The notes under the pieces are model-generated. The model ran no database searches, was not told where the DNA came from, and saw only the letters and a program-made list of their open reading frames with translations. Below are positions 1-10,283 of a stretch of DNA of 64,000 nt, in pieces (the stretch's first letter is position 1; each line of letters begins with the position of its first letter). The DNA lies in the NCBI GenBank assembly GCA_903824185.1, contig CAIJVU010000028.1, positions 53,039 to 117,038 on the forward strand. Reading direction: 5' to 3'. The DNA is from an uncultured Hyphomicrobiales bacterium (GTDB lineage Bacteria > Pseudomonadota > Alphaproteobacteria > Rhizobiales > Beijerinckiaceae). A program made the translations under genes and the position numbers.

Positions 1-296
1 TTGGCGCTTTCAGGGTCTATCCGGCCTATCCTGCCGAATGTTTCACCGGTCGGATAAAGCGGCCAATGTGGTTTTGTCAGGCGCTGGACGCGCCCCCCCT
101 CCTGATCCACCAAGATAGGCGCATCAGGGCGACTAACCGCCTTGCGAAAGGCCTCGGTTAAGGCTTTAACCTGTTGAGGATGCTCGATATTTCTCTTGAA
201 AAGGATCAGTCCCCACGGGTCAAATGCCTTTAAAAAAGAGCCTTCTTGGGCGGTGAGCTCAGTCCCTGAAACACCAATGATCAATGCACGGGTCAT
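1..296 (-). CDS. nagZ: Beta-N-acetylhexosaminidase NagZ, 5' part only
   Basis: This is the first ~98 codons of a glycoside hydrolase family 3 enzyme that removes N-acetylglucosamine from muropeptides in the cytoplasm during peptidoglycan recycling. The translated N-terminus begins MTRALIIGVSG, and the family hallmark VDQEGGRVQRL is present near residues 63-73, followed by a proline- and tryptophan-containing stretch usual for NagZ. The rest lies beyond the left edge. Its ATG is only six bases after the stop of the SPOR gene, so the two are probably co-transcribed. The order argS-SPOR-nagZ is typical of Hyphomicrobiales, where scpA and scpB usually follow. Confidence 0.88.
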   Translation of the reverse strand, partial: MTRALIIGVSGTELTAQEGSFLKAFDPWGLILFKRNIEHPQQVKALTEAFRKAVSRPDAPILVDQEGGRVQRLTKPHWPLYPTGETFGRIGRIDPESA

Positions 297-302
297 CGAG
301 AC

Positions 303-2105
303 TCAATTCTTAGCCACAAAACACTGCGTGCCAGAGGATTTCATCTGTTCGCACAAGGAGATAGCGCCTTCACGAGCCAAGCCGATCACCCGCACACGGA
401 AGATGGTCCGGCCATTATTATCGGCTTTTTGCACCACAAAAGACAGGCCATCAAAGGTTTTGGGGCTCGATTTTTTCAAATTGGCAATCATGGTGCGGGC
501 TTCATTTTCAGAGGCAGGTGCACCAAATTGAACACCGTAATCCCCTGATCCTGCTTCGATTTTTTCGCTTGAAGCTGCTGCGGGCTTTTCAGCGGCAGGA
601 GGTGGAGGGGTCGGATTAACCGGTGCCGCCGCCATGATTTGCGGACGTTCCGGCGGCAAAATCCGCACCACTGGTCCTTGTGCTGGTGTTGGTGCTGGCG
701 CTTGGGGCGCAACCGCGGCAGCAGCAGGCGCTGCCGGGGGATTGGCCACAGGCGTTGGGACTGTTGTTGAGGGTGCAGTGATCGGCGCGACAGTAGCACC
801 CGGGCGCGGTGCTGCTGCAATATTGGGCGCAGAACCCCCTGCCGTTGTTGCGTTTTCTTCGACAATCGTACCATCGGGCCGGATTGTTACCGTCCGGATT
901 TTTTTAGGTTCCCCCAGTAAAGGGGCTCCGGGCGGACGCGGAACGGTATTCACATCCACAGGCTTTTCTTCGTTATTGACGATTTTAGCCTCTTTTGGAT
1001 CATCCATTTTGCCGGGCTGATAGATGGCGGCTGCTTGCTGATTGGATGATGTCCCGCCCTGATCAACAGGCGCTACTTTGACCGGTACTTTATCGGCGCT
1101 GATCAAGGGCGCAGGCCCTGTTGGAACGACTGCGCCCTCATTGCGCAAATAGGCTGCAAGACCAAAGCCTGTGCCTAAAATAGCTAACAATCCCAAGAGG
1201 ATATAAGCTCCCTTGCCACCACCTTCGGCTTTTTTATCTTTTTGAGCCAGATGCATCAGATCATCATGGGCTTCGGCTTCACTCATCGAGAGACCGGACC
1301 GTGGCTCCTGCTGGGGAGGCCACATCGGATCAGCGTGCGCAGTTTTCTCTTCTGCATGCGGGATGGTCTGAGGTTCAGACACGGGGGTGCGCAGATTATT
1401 AAAAATCCGTGATTCAAAAATCGGATCTTGCGGAGGCGCTGCAGGCTGCGGTGGTGCTGGCTGCTCCAAGCGCTCATAGGGATTGGCTGCAAAATCATGC
1501 TGAGGCTGAACAGGATGAGAGGTCTCAGCTGGCGCCGTCATATCGCTATAAAAAGGCGTGTGAGTTTGCTCAATCGGCGACCCAAGCGCAGACACCGAAG
1601 CGCTTTCCACATGAGGGGAAAGAGCATGAGCCGATTTCAAATCTGGCTGCGGCTCAGCTAGCGCGAATTCTCTCTGCTGAGAAAAATCAGGAACAGGCTG
1701 AACCACCGCGGGATTTAGGAAGCCCCCGTAATTGACAGCAATAGACTGAAAAAGCGGAGTATTTGCTCTTAAACTGGTTGCTGCGGGCGGTTTTGGTGGC
1801 TCTTCACTCGGCGGTGCCACTGCAAATTGAGGAAAAGACGCATAAGGATCACGACCGGCCTGATCGTCCAGACCATGATTGGTCTGAACCGGCGGGGCCA
1901 CAGGAGGCTGTGGTTGATACACATCGGCTTGTGGTGAACGCGCGCCCATTTCATAATTGGTAAAGCGTGACAATTCCGCCAGCGGGTCATGAGAAACCGG
2001 CTGTTGATCCTGCGCTGCGTCAGATGGCCTACGTGCCAAGGCCTCACGGAGTTGTCGCTCCAGAAGCTCCAGATTAATGGGCGGATTGTCTTTGTTTTCC
2101 GTCAT
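303..2105 (-). CDS. SPOR-domain membrane protein (FtsN-like)
   Basis: A 600-residue bitopic inner-membrane protein. It has a long, proline- and glutamine-rich, probably disordered cytoplasmic region (residues 1-295), one transmembrane helix at about 300-321, a second Pro/Ala-rich periplasmic linker (about 325-515), and a C-terminal SPOR domain (about 521-598, starting GDYGVQFGAP and ending TQCFVAKN). SPOR domains bind denuded septal peptidoglycan, so a role at the division site is likely. The identity as FtsN itself is inferred, because the linkers are not conserved. It sits 72 bases after argS and six before nagZ on the same strand. The cytoplasmic part is much longer than in enterobacterial FtsN. 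Confidence 0.85.
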   Translation of the reverse strand: MTENKDNPPINLELLERQLREALARRPSDAAQDQQPVSHDPLAELSRFTNYEMGARSPQADVYQPQPPVAPPVQTNHGLDDQAGRDPYASFPQFAVAPPSEEPPKPPAATSLRANTPLFQSIAVNYGGFLNPAVVQPVPDFSQQREFALAEPQPDLKSAHALSPHVESASVSALGSPIEQTHTPFYSDMTAPAETSHPVQPQHDFAANPYERLEQPAPPQPAAPPQDPIFESRIFNNLRTPVSEPQTIPHAEEKTAHADPMWPPQQEPRSGLSMSEAEAHDDLMHLAQKDKKAEGGGKGAYILLGLLAILGTGFGLAAYLRNEGAVVPTGPAPLISADKVPVKVAPVDQGGTSSNQQAAAIYQPGKMDDPKEAKIVNNEEKPVDVNTVPRPPGAPLLGEPKKIRTVTIRPDGTIVEENATTAGGSAPNIAAAPRPGATVAPITAPSTTVPTPVANPPAAPAAAAVAPQAPAPTPAQGPVVRILPPERPQIMAAAPVNPTPPPPAAEKPAAASSEKIEAGSGDYGVQFGAPASENEARTMIANLKKSSPKTFDGLSFVVQKADNNGRTIFRVRVIGLAREGAISLCEQMKSSGTQCFVAKN

Positions 2106-2177
2106 TATCCCGTACCCGGAACCATATGTCCGGTTGTTTCAGTCAGAAGCGATCAAAACAACAAAATCAAATAAGTA

Positions 2178-3932
2178 TTAGCGCATTTCATCAGGTGCCG
2201 AAACACCCAATAAGGACAAACCGTTTTTCAATACACCGACAATTGCTTGCACAAGCACACGGCGTGCGGCCGTTATAGCGGGATTATCCTCAAGAACAAA
2301 CCTAAGTTTGGGATCATCTTTACCCTTATTCCAAAGAGCATGAAAATCACTTGCTAAATCATAGAGATAGAATGCAACCCGATGGGGCTCATGTGCAAGT
2401 GCCGACGCCTCGATTAACCGCGGGAACTGCGCCAAACGCCGAAGAATCATCATTTCCGCATCGTCAGAGAGCAAAGTGAGATCGATTTTGGACAAATCCT
2501 GCTCCGAACTCACATCATGCGAGGCTGAAAGTGATTGGCGAAGCGCAGAACAGCCCCGTGCATGGGCATATTGGACATAAAAAACTGGATTTTCCCGCGA
2601 TTGTTCAACCACTTTGGCCAAATCAAAATCCAAAGTGGCGTCATTTTTACGAAACAACATCATGAAGCGAACGGCGTCAGAGCCGACCTCATTGACCACT
2701 TCACGAAGGGTAATAAATTCCCCTGCCCGTTTGGACATTTTGACCGGTTCGCCGTTGCGTAACAGCCGGACAAGCTGACATAATTTGACATCCAGCAGGC
2801 CTTTGCCGTCCGTCACAGCGGCAACTGCGGCTTGCATGCGCTTGATATAACCGCCGTGATCGGCACCCCAAACATCGATCATGGTGTTGAAACCACGATG
2901 ATATTTGGACGCGTGATAAGCAATATCGGACGCAAAATAGGTGTAAGACCCATCCGATTTCAGGACTGGACGGTCACTGTCATCACCGAATTGGCTGGAC
3001 CGGAACAAGGTTTGTTCCCGATCTTCCCAATCATCAGACAGCTGGCCTTTGGGGGGTGGCAAGCGACCATCATAGATAAGATCGCGGCTTCTCAGATCTC
3101 TCAGGAAAACAGCAATTTCATCGCGCGGACCGGAAGTCAGCGAGCGTTCGCTAAAAAAGACATCATGGCTGATTTCCAAAGCCTTCAGGTCTTCACGAAT
3201 ACTGTCCATCATCATGGCGATGGCCACATCGCGCACCAAAGGCAGCCATTCCGGCTCGTGCATGCTTTTGAGACTTTTCCCGTAGCGCTCAACGAGCACC
3301 TGTCCCACGGGTTTCAAATAGTCGCCCGGATACAAGCCTTCTGGAATGGCGCCGATATCCTCGCCCAAGGCTTCCAAATAGCGCAAATAAACAGAGCGCG
3401 AGAGCACATCAACCTGCGTTCCCGCATCATTGATGTAATATTCACGACAGACCTCATAGCCGGAAAAGCCCAACAAATTGGCCAATGCGTCCCCAAAAAC
3501 CGCGCCGCGGCCATGGCCGACATGCATGGGGCCTGTCGGATTGGCAGAAACATATTCAACATTTACGCGTTCGGCTTTTTGGCTGCCGCGGCCAAATTGA
3601 CTGCCAAGATCAAGGGCAGACCTTAAGACGCGCTCAAAAACCTGATGACGCAGCTTTAAATTGATAAAACCCGGTCCGGCAATGGAAACATGCTCAATAT
3701 CAGGGTCATTTGAAAGCGCCTCGACCAATAATTCAGCCAGAACGCGCGGGGATTTTACCGCTTCGCGGGCCAGAACCATGGCAGCATTTGTTGCGAGATC
3801 GCCATGCGTATGATCCCGCGGGGGTTCGACGACGACCCTTGAAAAATCAAGTCCAGCAGGCAGATGTCCGGCATCGGTTAAATGTCCGAGCGCAATCCTG
3901 ACGCGGTTTTCAAAATGTTCAAAAATATTCAT
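2178..3932 (-). CDS. argS: Arginyl-tRNA synthetase
   Basis: Class I aminoacyl-tRNA synthetase charging tRNA-Arg, 584 residues, normal family length. The ATP-binding HIGH motif appears as HVGH (residues 137-140) inside [15 protein letters not shown], and a canonical KMSKR lies at 398-402. The N-terminal additional domain (about 1-90) and the C-terminal helical DALR anticodon-binding domain (about 465-584) are both present. The start is ATG. It lies between dgt (49 bases upstream) and the SPOR gene on the same strand and is likely one transcription unit with them. Confidence 0.97.
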   Translation of the reverse strand: MNIFEHFENRVRIALGHLTDAGHLPAGLDFSRVVVEPPRDHTHGDLATNAAMVLAREAVKSPRVLAELLVEALSNDPDIEHVSIAGPGFINLKLRHQVFERVLRSALDLGSQFGRGSQKAERVNVEYVSANPTGPMHVGHGRGAVFGDALANLLGFSGYEVCREYYINDAGTQVDVLSRSVYLRYLEALGEDIGAIPEGLYPGDYLKPVGQVLVERYGKSLKSMHEPEWLPLVRDVAIAMMMDSIREDLKALEISHDVFFSERSLTSGPRDEIAVFLRDLRSRDLIYDGRLPPPKGQLSDDWEDREQTLFRSSQFGDDSDRPVLKSDGSYTYFASDIAYHASKYHRGFNTMIDVWGADHGGYIKRMQAAVAAVTDGKGLLDVKLCQLVRLLRNGEPVKMSKRAGEFITLREVVNEVGSDAVRFMMLFRKNDATLDFDLAKVVEQSRENPVFYVQYAHARGCSALRQSLSASHDVSSEQDLSKIDLTLLSDDAEMMILRRLAQFPRLIEASALAHEPHRVAFYLYDLASDFHALWNKGKDDPKLRFVLEDNPAITAARRVLVQAIVGVLKNGLSLLGVSAPDEMR

Positions 3933-3981
3933 ATCGGCCGTGGCCCCATCATAGAAACAATAAAAGCGTGAAAGCCCGCGC

Positions 3982-5199
3982 CTAACGTAATTCGGGGGTT
4001 ACGTCAAACAGGCGGCGATGTTCTAATATGGCATAACGATCCGTCATACCCGCTATATAATCGGCGATATCACGTGCTTTTGCCGGTTCATCAAGATTTT
4101 TGATCCGGACAAACCATTCTTCCGGCAGATGTTTGGGCTGTTCCATCAAGATTTTGAACAGATCACTTACCAGACCTTCTGCCGCCTCACGAACCCTGAG
4201 AACCGTGCCATGCCGATACATATGCGGCATCAGAAAGGCTTTGAGATCCTGATCGGCCTTGATCCCGCTCTTTGAAAACCGAATGATACTATGACGGCTG
4301 GCGCGAATATCCTCACAAGATTGAACCGATTGAAGAAGAGGCAAGCTTTCACGCAAAACGTCTTCAATCAACCATGTGATCAACCGACGCCCCAATTCAT
4401 GAATGGTGCGCGTGACATCGAGATGAGGCCATTGGCTTTTGATGTCATTCAATATAGTGGCGAGAACAGGAACACGTTCGAGATCGGCAAGAGTAAAAAG
4501 TCCGGCGCGCAAACCATCATCAATATCATGGGTATTATAGGCTATATCATCGGCAATGGCGGCGATCTGCGCCTCCGCTGAGGCAAATTTTGCGAGATCA
4601 AGACTTTGCAAACGATCATAATTCAGAAATTCGTCGGGAATGGGCTTGTTTTTATAGGCTCCGACACCTTGCCCATTTTGATCGACCAGTGGCCCATTAT
4701 GTTTGACCAAGCCTTCCAGCGTTTCCCAAGTCAAATTTAAACCGTCAAACCCCGCATAGCGTCGCTCGAGATTGGTGACGATGCGCAAAGCCTGCGCATT
4801 GTGATCAAATCCACCATAAGGTGCCATGCAAACATGCAATGCATCCTCACCGGCATGCCCGAATGGCGGATGGCCAAGATCATGCGCCAAAGCCAAGGCC
4901 TCGGCCAAATCTTCATCAAGTTCGAGGGTTCTGGCCAAAGAGCGCGCAATCTGGGCCACTTCCAGCGTATGGGTCAGACGCGTACGATAATGATCGCCTT
5001 CGTGATAAACAAAGACTTGGGTCTTGTGTTTGAGACGTCGAAAGGCTGATGAATGGAGGATCCTGTCCCGATCTCTTTGAAATTCCGTCCGTGTGGCTGA
5101 CAGAGGCTCTGCCAGCAAACGCCCGCGACTATGTTTGGGATCGCAGGCATAAGGCGCTCTGGGCCGGTCATTACGGGGGAGAAAGGGCGACGTCGTCAT
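3982..5199 (-). CDS. dgt: dGTPase-like deoxynucleotide triphosphohydrolase
   Basis: HD-domain enzyme of 405 residues that hydrolyses dNTPs to nucleoside and triphosphate, or related chemistry. The metal-binding histidine lies in RLTHTLEV (H77) and the HD pair in [15 protein letters not shown] (H106, D107), with a further Asp in [11 protein letters not shown]. Its length and motifs fit the type 2 dGTPase-like group common in Alphaproteobacteria rather than the longer enterobacterial Dgt. It is the first gene of the leftward dgt-argS-SPOR-nagZ unit and is divergent from erpA across 138 bases. Confidence 0.93.
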   Translation of the reverse strand: MTTSPFLPRNDRPRAPYACDPKHSRGRLLAEPLSATRTEFQRDRDRILHSSAFRRLKHKTQVFVYHEGDHYRTRLTHTLEVAQIARSLARTLELDEDLAEALALAHDLGHPPFGHAGEDALHVCMAPYGGFDHNAQALRIVTNLERRYAGFDGLNLTWETLEGLVKHNGPLVDQNGQGVGAYKNKPIPDEFLNYDRLQSLDLAKFASAEAQIAAIADDIAYNTHDIDDGLRAGLFTLADLERVPVLATILNDIKSQWPHLDVTRTIHELGRRLITWLIEDVLRESLPLLQSVQSCEDIRASRHSIIRFSKSGIKADQDLKAFLMPHMYRHGTVLRVREAAEGLVSDLFKILMEQPKHLPEEWFVRIKNLDEPAKARDIADYIAGMTDRYAILEHRRLFDVTPELR

Positions 5200-5337
5200 A
5201 AACGCGCAGGATCCATCGGTTGAAAAGCTTCAATATCGTATTTATCTATCAGTCATGGAACAATTGTGCAAAAATCACGGATGTGTGACGCTCTACTTTG
5301 ACCAAGCGCCTTATCCTGAACCAAGTGAGACACAATC

Positions 5338-5694
5338 ATGAGCGAACAGGACCATCTCTCACAAGACAGAGAGCCTTTAAAACTCACCAGTAATGCCGCA
5401 AAACGGATCATCAAAATTTTATCGGATGAACCGCAGGGCTCTCAGGTTCGTTTACGCGTTGATGGCGGCGGCTGTTCCGGCTTTCAATATCATTTTGACA
5501 TCACCACCACGGGTGAGGCTGATGATCTGGTGCTTGAAAAGGACGGAGCCATTTTGCGGGTCGATAGTCTCTCTCTTCCTCTGATCGAGGGATCTGAGGT
5601 CGATTTTGTGGATGATCTGATGGGTCAGTCGTTTCGCGTCAATAATCCGGCTGCCACAGCCTCTTGCGGCTGCGGCACCAGTTTCTCGCTCTAA
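5338..5694 (+). CDS. erpA: Iron-sulfur cluster insertion protein ErpA/IscA type
   Basis: A-type Fe-S carrier of 118 residues that accepts clusters from the assembly scaffold and passes them to apo-enzymes. The three conserved cysteines are visible: C46 in GGGCSGFQY, and C110 and C112 in the terminal CGCGTSF motif. The product starts with ATG after a weak purine-rich stretch. It stands alone, divergent from dgt and convergent with maeB (14 bases between stops). Hyphomicrobiales commonly carry this gene opposite dgt. Separating ErpA from IscA by sequence alone is uncertain. Confidence 0.92.
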   Translation: MSEQDHLSQDREPLKLTSNAAKRIIKILSDEPQGSQVRLRVDGGGCSGFQYHFDITTTGEADDLVLEKDGAILRVDSLSLPLIEGSEVDFVDDLMGQSFRVNNPAATASCGCGTSFSL

Positions 5695-5708
5695 GGGCCA
5701 AGAAGGCC

Positions 5709-8021
5709 TTAGCGGCCTCCGCCACTGCGCTTGCGGACCCGTTGTTCGCGAGCCTGCGCTTCCACCACAGCCAAAGCAGTCATATTGACAACTCCGCGCG
5801 TTGTGACGGTGGGCGTTAGAACATGGGCTGGATGGTCCGGGCCGATCAAAATGGGGCCGACAGGCAAAGCATCGGCCATGATTTTGATGAGCTGATAGGC
5901 AATATTGGCCGCATCCAGATTAGGCATGATCAACAAATTCGCCTCGCCTTTGAGGAAAGAGGACGGATATTTGTTGTCGCGCAAAATCTGCGACAAAGCC
6001 GTATCCCCCTGCATTTCGCCATCCACTTCAAGTTCGGGATGACGATCGCGGATCATGGCAGTCGCTTCGCGCATTTTGATGGATGTTTCCGTATCCGACG
6101 CGCCGAAATCCGAATGCGAGAGCAAAGCGATTTTCGGGGTAATGCCAAAACGAGACACCATCTGTGCACATTGAATGGTGGTGTCGGCAATTTCCTCGGC
6201 TGTCGGATCGGGCCGGACATGCGTATCCGCGATAAAATAATGACCCTTTTGGGTGATCATCAGGCTCATGCCTGCAAAACGGCGCATCCCCGGTGCTGGA
6301 CCAATAATATCACGGATCAATTTGAGTTTGGAGGTAAACCGCCCCTCAAGACCTGTGATCATGGCATCGGCATCACCGCGCACAACAGCAACAGCAGCAA
6401 TCACCGTTGTATTCGTGCGAACCAAAGTCCGTGCCGCAGCAGGTGTAATGCCACGCCGCCCTGCCCGTTCCAGATAGGTATTCACATAATCACGATAGCG
6501 CGGATCATCTTCCGGATTGATGATCTGGACTTGATCTCCCAAAGGCAAGGTCAGCCCGTACCGCGCACAACGTGCTTCAATTACCGCAGGACGGCCGACA
6601 AGAATGGGTTGCGCAATCCCCTCCTCAATCGCAATCAGGGCGGCACGCAAAACACGTTCATCTTCGCCATCGGCATAGATCACGCGCTTGGGCTCCAATT
6701 TCGCCTGACTGAAAATCGGCTTCATCACGAAACCGGAACGGAAGACAAAGCGGTCAAGGCGCTCGTGATATTCATCCCAATCCTGAATGGGGAGTGTGGC
6801 AACACCCGTATCCATGGCGGCTTTCGCAACCGCAGGCGCAATTCTTAAAATCAACCGCGGATCAAAGGGGGACGGGATCAAAGATTGCTCACCGAAGGTG
6901 GCCACTTCGCCGCTATAGGCCATGGCAGCGACATCGGAGGAGGCTTCACGCGCCAGCAAAGCAATGGCTTCCGTGGCCGCAATTTTCATGGGCTCATTGA
7001 TGGTCGTTGCGCCGACATCAAGCGCGCCACGGAAAATATAGGGGAAGCACAGGACATTGTTGACTTGATTGGGGAAATCCGAACGGCCTGTACAAATCAT
7101 CGCATCCGGACGCACAGCGCGGGCTTCATCTGGCATAATTTCAGGATTAGGGTTGGCAAGCGCCAGAATAAGAGGCTTGGGAGCCATGTTTTTCAACATA
7201 TCCGGCTTTAAAACCCCACCCGCTGACAGGCCGAGAAAAACATCCGCACCTTCAATGACTTCTCCGAGAGTCCGCTTATCCGTTTTTTGGGCGTAAACGG
7301 CTTTCCAGCGATCCATCAGTTTTTCACGGCCCTCATAAGCAACGCCTTCGAGATCCGTAACCCAGATATGTTCGCGTTTGACGCCCATGGTCACCAGCAA
7401 ATTCAGACAGGCCAAGGCAGCCGCACCCGCGCCCGATGTCACCACTTTGATGTCAGCAAGCTTTTTGCCCGCCAGCTGCATGGCATTCATCACCGCGGCC
7501 GACACGATAATCGCCGTCCCATGCTGGTCATCATGGAAAACAGGAATTCCCATGCGGGCTTTCAATTTTTCTTCGATCTCAAAACATTCAGGGGCTTTGA
7601 TGTCCTCAAGATTGATCCCGCCAAAAGTCGGCTCAAGGGCAGCAACAACATTGACCATGCGTTCAACATCGGTTTCCGCAACCTCGATATCAAACACGTC
7701 AATGCCGGCGAATTTTTTGAACAAAACCGCTTTGCCTTCCATCACGGGCTTGGACGCGAGCGGTCCGATATTGCCCAATCCCAAAACGGCTGTGCCATTT
7801 GACAAAACCGCGACGAGATTTTGGCGGATGGTGTAATGGGCTGCCGTTGACGGATCTGCAGCAATCGCCTCACAGGGAGCGGCCACACCGGGTGAATAGG
7901 CCAACGCCAAATCATGCTGGTTACCCAAGGGCTTGGTTGCATGGATTTCGAGTTTGCCCGGTTTGGGAAATTGATGAAAATCCAAAGCGCTCTGGCGAAG
8001 TTCGTCAGACATAGTCACCAT
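5709..8021 (-). CDS. maeB: NADP-dependent malic enzyme with C-terminal phosphotransacetylase domain
   Basis: Oxidative decarboxylation of malate to pyruvate in the cytoplasm. The protein has a malic enzyme N-terminal domain with the SPGVAAPC motif, a central NADP-binding domain with SGAGAAALAC and the GTAII segment, and a C-terminal phosphate acetyl/butyryltransferase-like domain (about 430-770) that in MaeB proteins is generally regulatory. The open frame extends to 8069, but the GAGGGG ribosome site lies about ten bases before the ATG at 8021, giving 770 residues. The ATG at 8012 (MSDELRQ) is also possible. It sits alone between erpA and aspS. Confidence 0.95.
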   Translation of the reverse strand: MVTMSDELRQSALDFHQFPKPGKLEIHATKPLGNQHDLALAYSPGVAAPCEAIAADPSTAAHYTIRQNLVAVLSNGTAVLGLGNIGPLASKPVMEGKAVLFKKFAGIDVFDIEVAETDVERMVNVVAALEPTFGGINLEDIKAPECFEIEEKLKARMGIPVFHDDQHGTAIIVSAAVMNAMQLAGKKLADIKVVTSGAGAAALACLNLLVTMGVKREHIWVTDLEGVAYEGREKLMDRWKAVYAQKTDKRTLGEVIEGADVFLGLSAGGVLKPDMLKNMAPKPLILALANPNPEIMPDEARAVRPDAMICTGRSDFPNQVNNVLCFPYIFRGALDVGATTINEPMKIAATEAIALLAREASSDVAAMAYSGEVATFGEQSLIPSPFDPRLILRIAPAVAKAAMDTGVATLPIQDWDEYHERLDRFVFRSGFVMKPIFSQAKLEPKRVIYADGEDERVLRAALIAIEEGIAQPILVGRPAVIEARCARYGLTLPLGDQVQIINPEDDPRYRDYVNTYLERAGRRGITPAAARTLVRTNTTVIAAVAVVRGDADAMITGLEGRFTSKLKLIRDIIGPAPGMRRFAGMSLMITQKGHYFIADTHVRPDPTAEEIADTTIQCAQMVSRFGITPKIALLSHSDFGASDTETSIKMREATAMIRDRHPELEVDGEMQGDTALSQILRDNKYPSSFLKGEANLLIMPNLDAANIAYQLIKIMADALPVGPILIGPDHPAHVLTPTVTTRGVVNMTALAVVEAQAREQRVRKRSGGGR

Positions 8022-8152
8022 AAACAATTCCCCCCTCAGTCTCACCAGCGAAGCATGCCAGTTCAGCATCCCTTATCTTGATACATTAACCGCAATTGCC
8101 AATGTAATGAAAGGGCAAAACCGTGGAATAAAAATTCTAGGAAAATAGGATT

Positions 8153-8180
8153 AAAGCCGGAAATCAGCGGGATTTCCGGC
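8153..8180 (-). terminator. Intrinsic terminator of aspS
   Basis: A perfect 9-bp inverted repeat (arms GCCGGAAAT and ATTTCCGGC at 8156-8164 and 8172-8180) with a seven-base loop lies 31 bases past the aspS stop. On the minus strand it is followed by TTTAAT, a modest U-tract. It also separates aspS from maeB, so maeB should have its own promoter in 8022-8150. Confidence 0.75.
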
Positions 8181-8211
8181 ATAAAACTATAAAAAATACC
8201 AAATATAAGAC

Positions 8212-10020
8212 TTAAGCCTTAGGCGCTTTTTGCTCGGGCAAATTCAGTCTCAAGTGCAATTCACGCAATTGCTGATTGGTCGGGGCCGCAGGGGCGCCCA
8301 TCAACAAGTCCTGTGCTTGCTGGTTCATCGGGAACAAGGTCACTTCACGCAAATTCTGAGCGCCGACCAGCAACATGACGATCCGGTCCACACCTGCCGC
8401 CATGCCGCCATGCGGAGGTGCGCCATAATGAAAGGCGCGATACATGCCGCCAAAGCGTTCAATGACCGTTTCTTCGCCATAACCGGCAATTTCAAACGCC
8501 TTGACCATGGCCTCAGGCTTATGATTGCGGATACCGCCCGAAGCAATTTCAAAGCCATTGCAGGCAATATCATATTGGAAGGCTTTGATGGTCAGAGGGT
8601 CTTGGTTCTGCAAGGCCTCATACCCGCCTTGCGGCATCGAGAAGGGATTGTGCGAGAAATCGACCTTTTTCTCGTCTTCATTCCACTCAAACATCGGGAA
8701 ATCGACAATCCAGGCCAATTCGTAGCGATTTTCGTCAATTAAATTCAAATCCTGCCCCACTTTCGTGCGGGCAGCACCAGCAAATTTAACAAATTTATCG
8801 GGATCTCCCGCCGCAAAAAAGGCCGCATCGCCCTCTTTCAGGCCCAGTTGCAAGCGAATGGCCTCGGTGCGTTCCGGACCAATATTATTAGCTATGGGTC
8901 CAGCCCCACCGGTTTCGCCTTCGCGCCAGAAGACATAGCCAAGGCCCGGCTGGCCTTCGCCCTGCGCCCAAGAATTCATACGGTCGCAGAATGTGCGCTG
9001 TCCGCCACCGGGAGCCGGAATGGCCCATACGCGATTTTTGGGGTCTTCCAACATTCTGGCGAAGACTTTGAAATTGGAGCCTCGAAAATGCTCAGACACA
9101 TCCTGCATCACCAAGGGATTGCGCAAATCGGGCTTATCCGAACCATATTTGGACATGGATTCCGCATAAGGAATGCGTGGCCAAGGGCTTGGCGTGACAT
9201 GCTTTCCTTGGCCGAACGCGCGGAAAACATCCCCGATCACAGGTTCCACAGCGACGAAAATATCCTCTTGTTCAACAAAGCTCATTTCAAGATCGAGCTG
9301 GTAGAATTCACCGGGCAAACGATCTGCGCGCGGATCTTCATCGCGGAAGCAGGGGGCGATCTGGAAATAGCGGTCAAAACCCGCCATCATCAATAATTGC
9401 TTATATTGTTGAGGGGCTTGGGGCAAAGCATAGAAAGTGCCGGGATGAATACGGGACGGCACCAAAAAGTCACGCGCCCCTTCCGGTGACGAGGCGGTGA
9501 GAATGGGCGTTTGAAATTCATTAAAGCCCTGATCTCGCATACGCGCACGCATCATGTCGATAATCTTGCCGCGCGTCATAATGTTGTTGTGCAAACGCTC
9601 GCGGCGCAGATCGAGAAAACGATATTTAAGGCGGGTCTCTTCAGGGAATGGCTGGTCACCAAACACCATCAAGGGCAATTCGCCTGCCACACCCAGAACT
9701 TCAATCTCGGTCACAAAAATTTCGATTTCGCCGGTCGGCAAATCTTTGTTTTCCGTACCATTGGGACGAAGACGGACTTTTCCATCAAAACGCACAACCC
9801 ATTCCGAACGCAATGTTTCAGCCAATTGAAAGGCAGGGCTATCGGGATCAATGACGCATTGGGTCATGCCGTAATGATCGCGCAAATCCACAAAAAGCAC
9901 GCCGCCATGGTCACGAATCCGATGGCACCAGCCTGACAAGCGGGTTGTTTGTCCGTCATCGCCGGCCCGCAAAGCTCCACAGGTGTGGGAACGGTAGCGT
10001 TGGCTGTTGAGCTTGGTCAT
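8212..10020 (-). CDS. aspS: Aspartyl-tRNA synthetase
   Basis: Class II synthetase charging tRNA-Asp. The frame extends to 10116, but the ATG at 10020 ([12 protein letters not shown]) matches the usual N-terminus and follows an AAAGGG site, giving 602 residues. An N-terminal OB-fold anticodon domain (about 15-110) is followed by the class II core, with motif 2 [10 protein letters not shown] and motif 3 [13 protein letters not shown] near the end, and by the GAD insertion typical of bacterial AspRS. It is monocistronic and ends at a hairpin terminator. It is divergent from rnd across 263 bases. Confidence 0.97.
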   Translation of the reverse strand: MTKLNSQRYRSHTCGALRAGDDGQTTRLSGWCHRIRDHGGVLFVDLRDHYGMTQCVIDPDSPAFQLAETLRSEWVVRFDGKVRLRPNGTENKDLPTGEIEIFVTEIEVLGVAGELPLMVFGDQPFPEETRLKYRFLDLRRERLHNNIMTRGKIIDMMRARMRDQGFNEFQTPILTASSPEGARDFLVPSRIHPGTFYALPQAPQQYKQLLMMAGFDRYFQIAPCFRDEDPRADRLPGEFYQLDLEMSFVEQEDIFVAVEPVIGDVFRAFGQGKHVTPSPWPRIPYAESMSKYGSDKPDLRNPLVMQDVSEHFRGSNFKVFARMLEDPKNRVWAIPAPGGGQRTFCDRMNSWAQGEGQPGLGYVFWREGETGGAGPIANNIGPERTEAIRLQLGLKEGDAAFFAAGDPDKFVKFAGAARTKVGQDLNLIDENRYELAWIVDFPMFEWNEDEKKVDFSHNPFSMPQGGYEALQNQDPLTIKAFQYDIACNGFEIASGGIRNHKPEAMVKAFEIAGYGEETVIERFGGMYRAFHYGAPPHGGMAAGVDRIVMLLVGAQNLREVTLFPMNQQAQDLLMGAPAAPTNQQLRELHLRLNLPEQKAPKA

Positions 10021-10283
10021 CGGCTGGCCCTTTATTGCAAAATCAGACGTAAACGGATTGGCGGCTTGAAAAGAGGTTTCAGCTCTATCCTTTTTATGTT
10101 CGGCGCGAAAGCACAACCTCGCGGCCCTTTTGTCCAGAGCCGCACCATTTTATCCTGTCTCTTGCTTAAAATTACAAAAATCCCCCACTGAGGGCCGACA
10201 TTGGGTTTATCATCCCAATAGCCGATAAATATTGTCAGATCAGGCCTTGGAAAGAGGCCGACCATCCGTTATTCAGATCCGCC

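Noticed and set aside
2832..3626. 264-residue plus-strand open frame inside argS
   Set aside because: It lies wholly antisense to argS, a complete gene with HIGH and KMSKR motifs, and has no recognisable domain.
5823..6848. 341-residue plus-strand open frame inside maeB
   Set aside because: It is antisense to the phosphotransacetylase part of maeB; composition follows the codons of the real gene and no motif is visible.
10021..10283. Small RNA or gene in the aspS-rnd gap
   Set aside because: Only short weak hairpins such as ATTGGG/CCCAAT at about 10200 are seen; nothing beyond an expected divergent promoter region.
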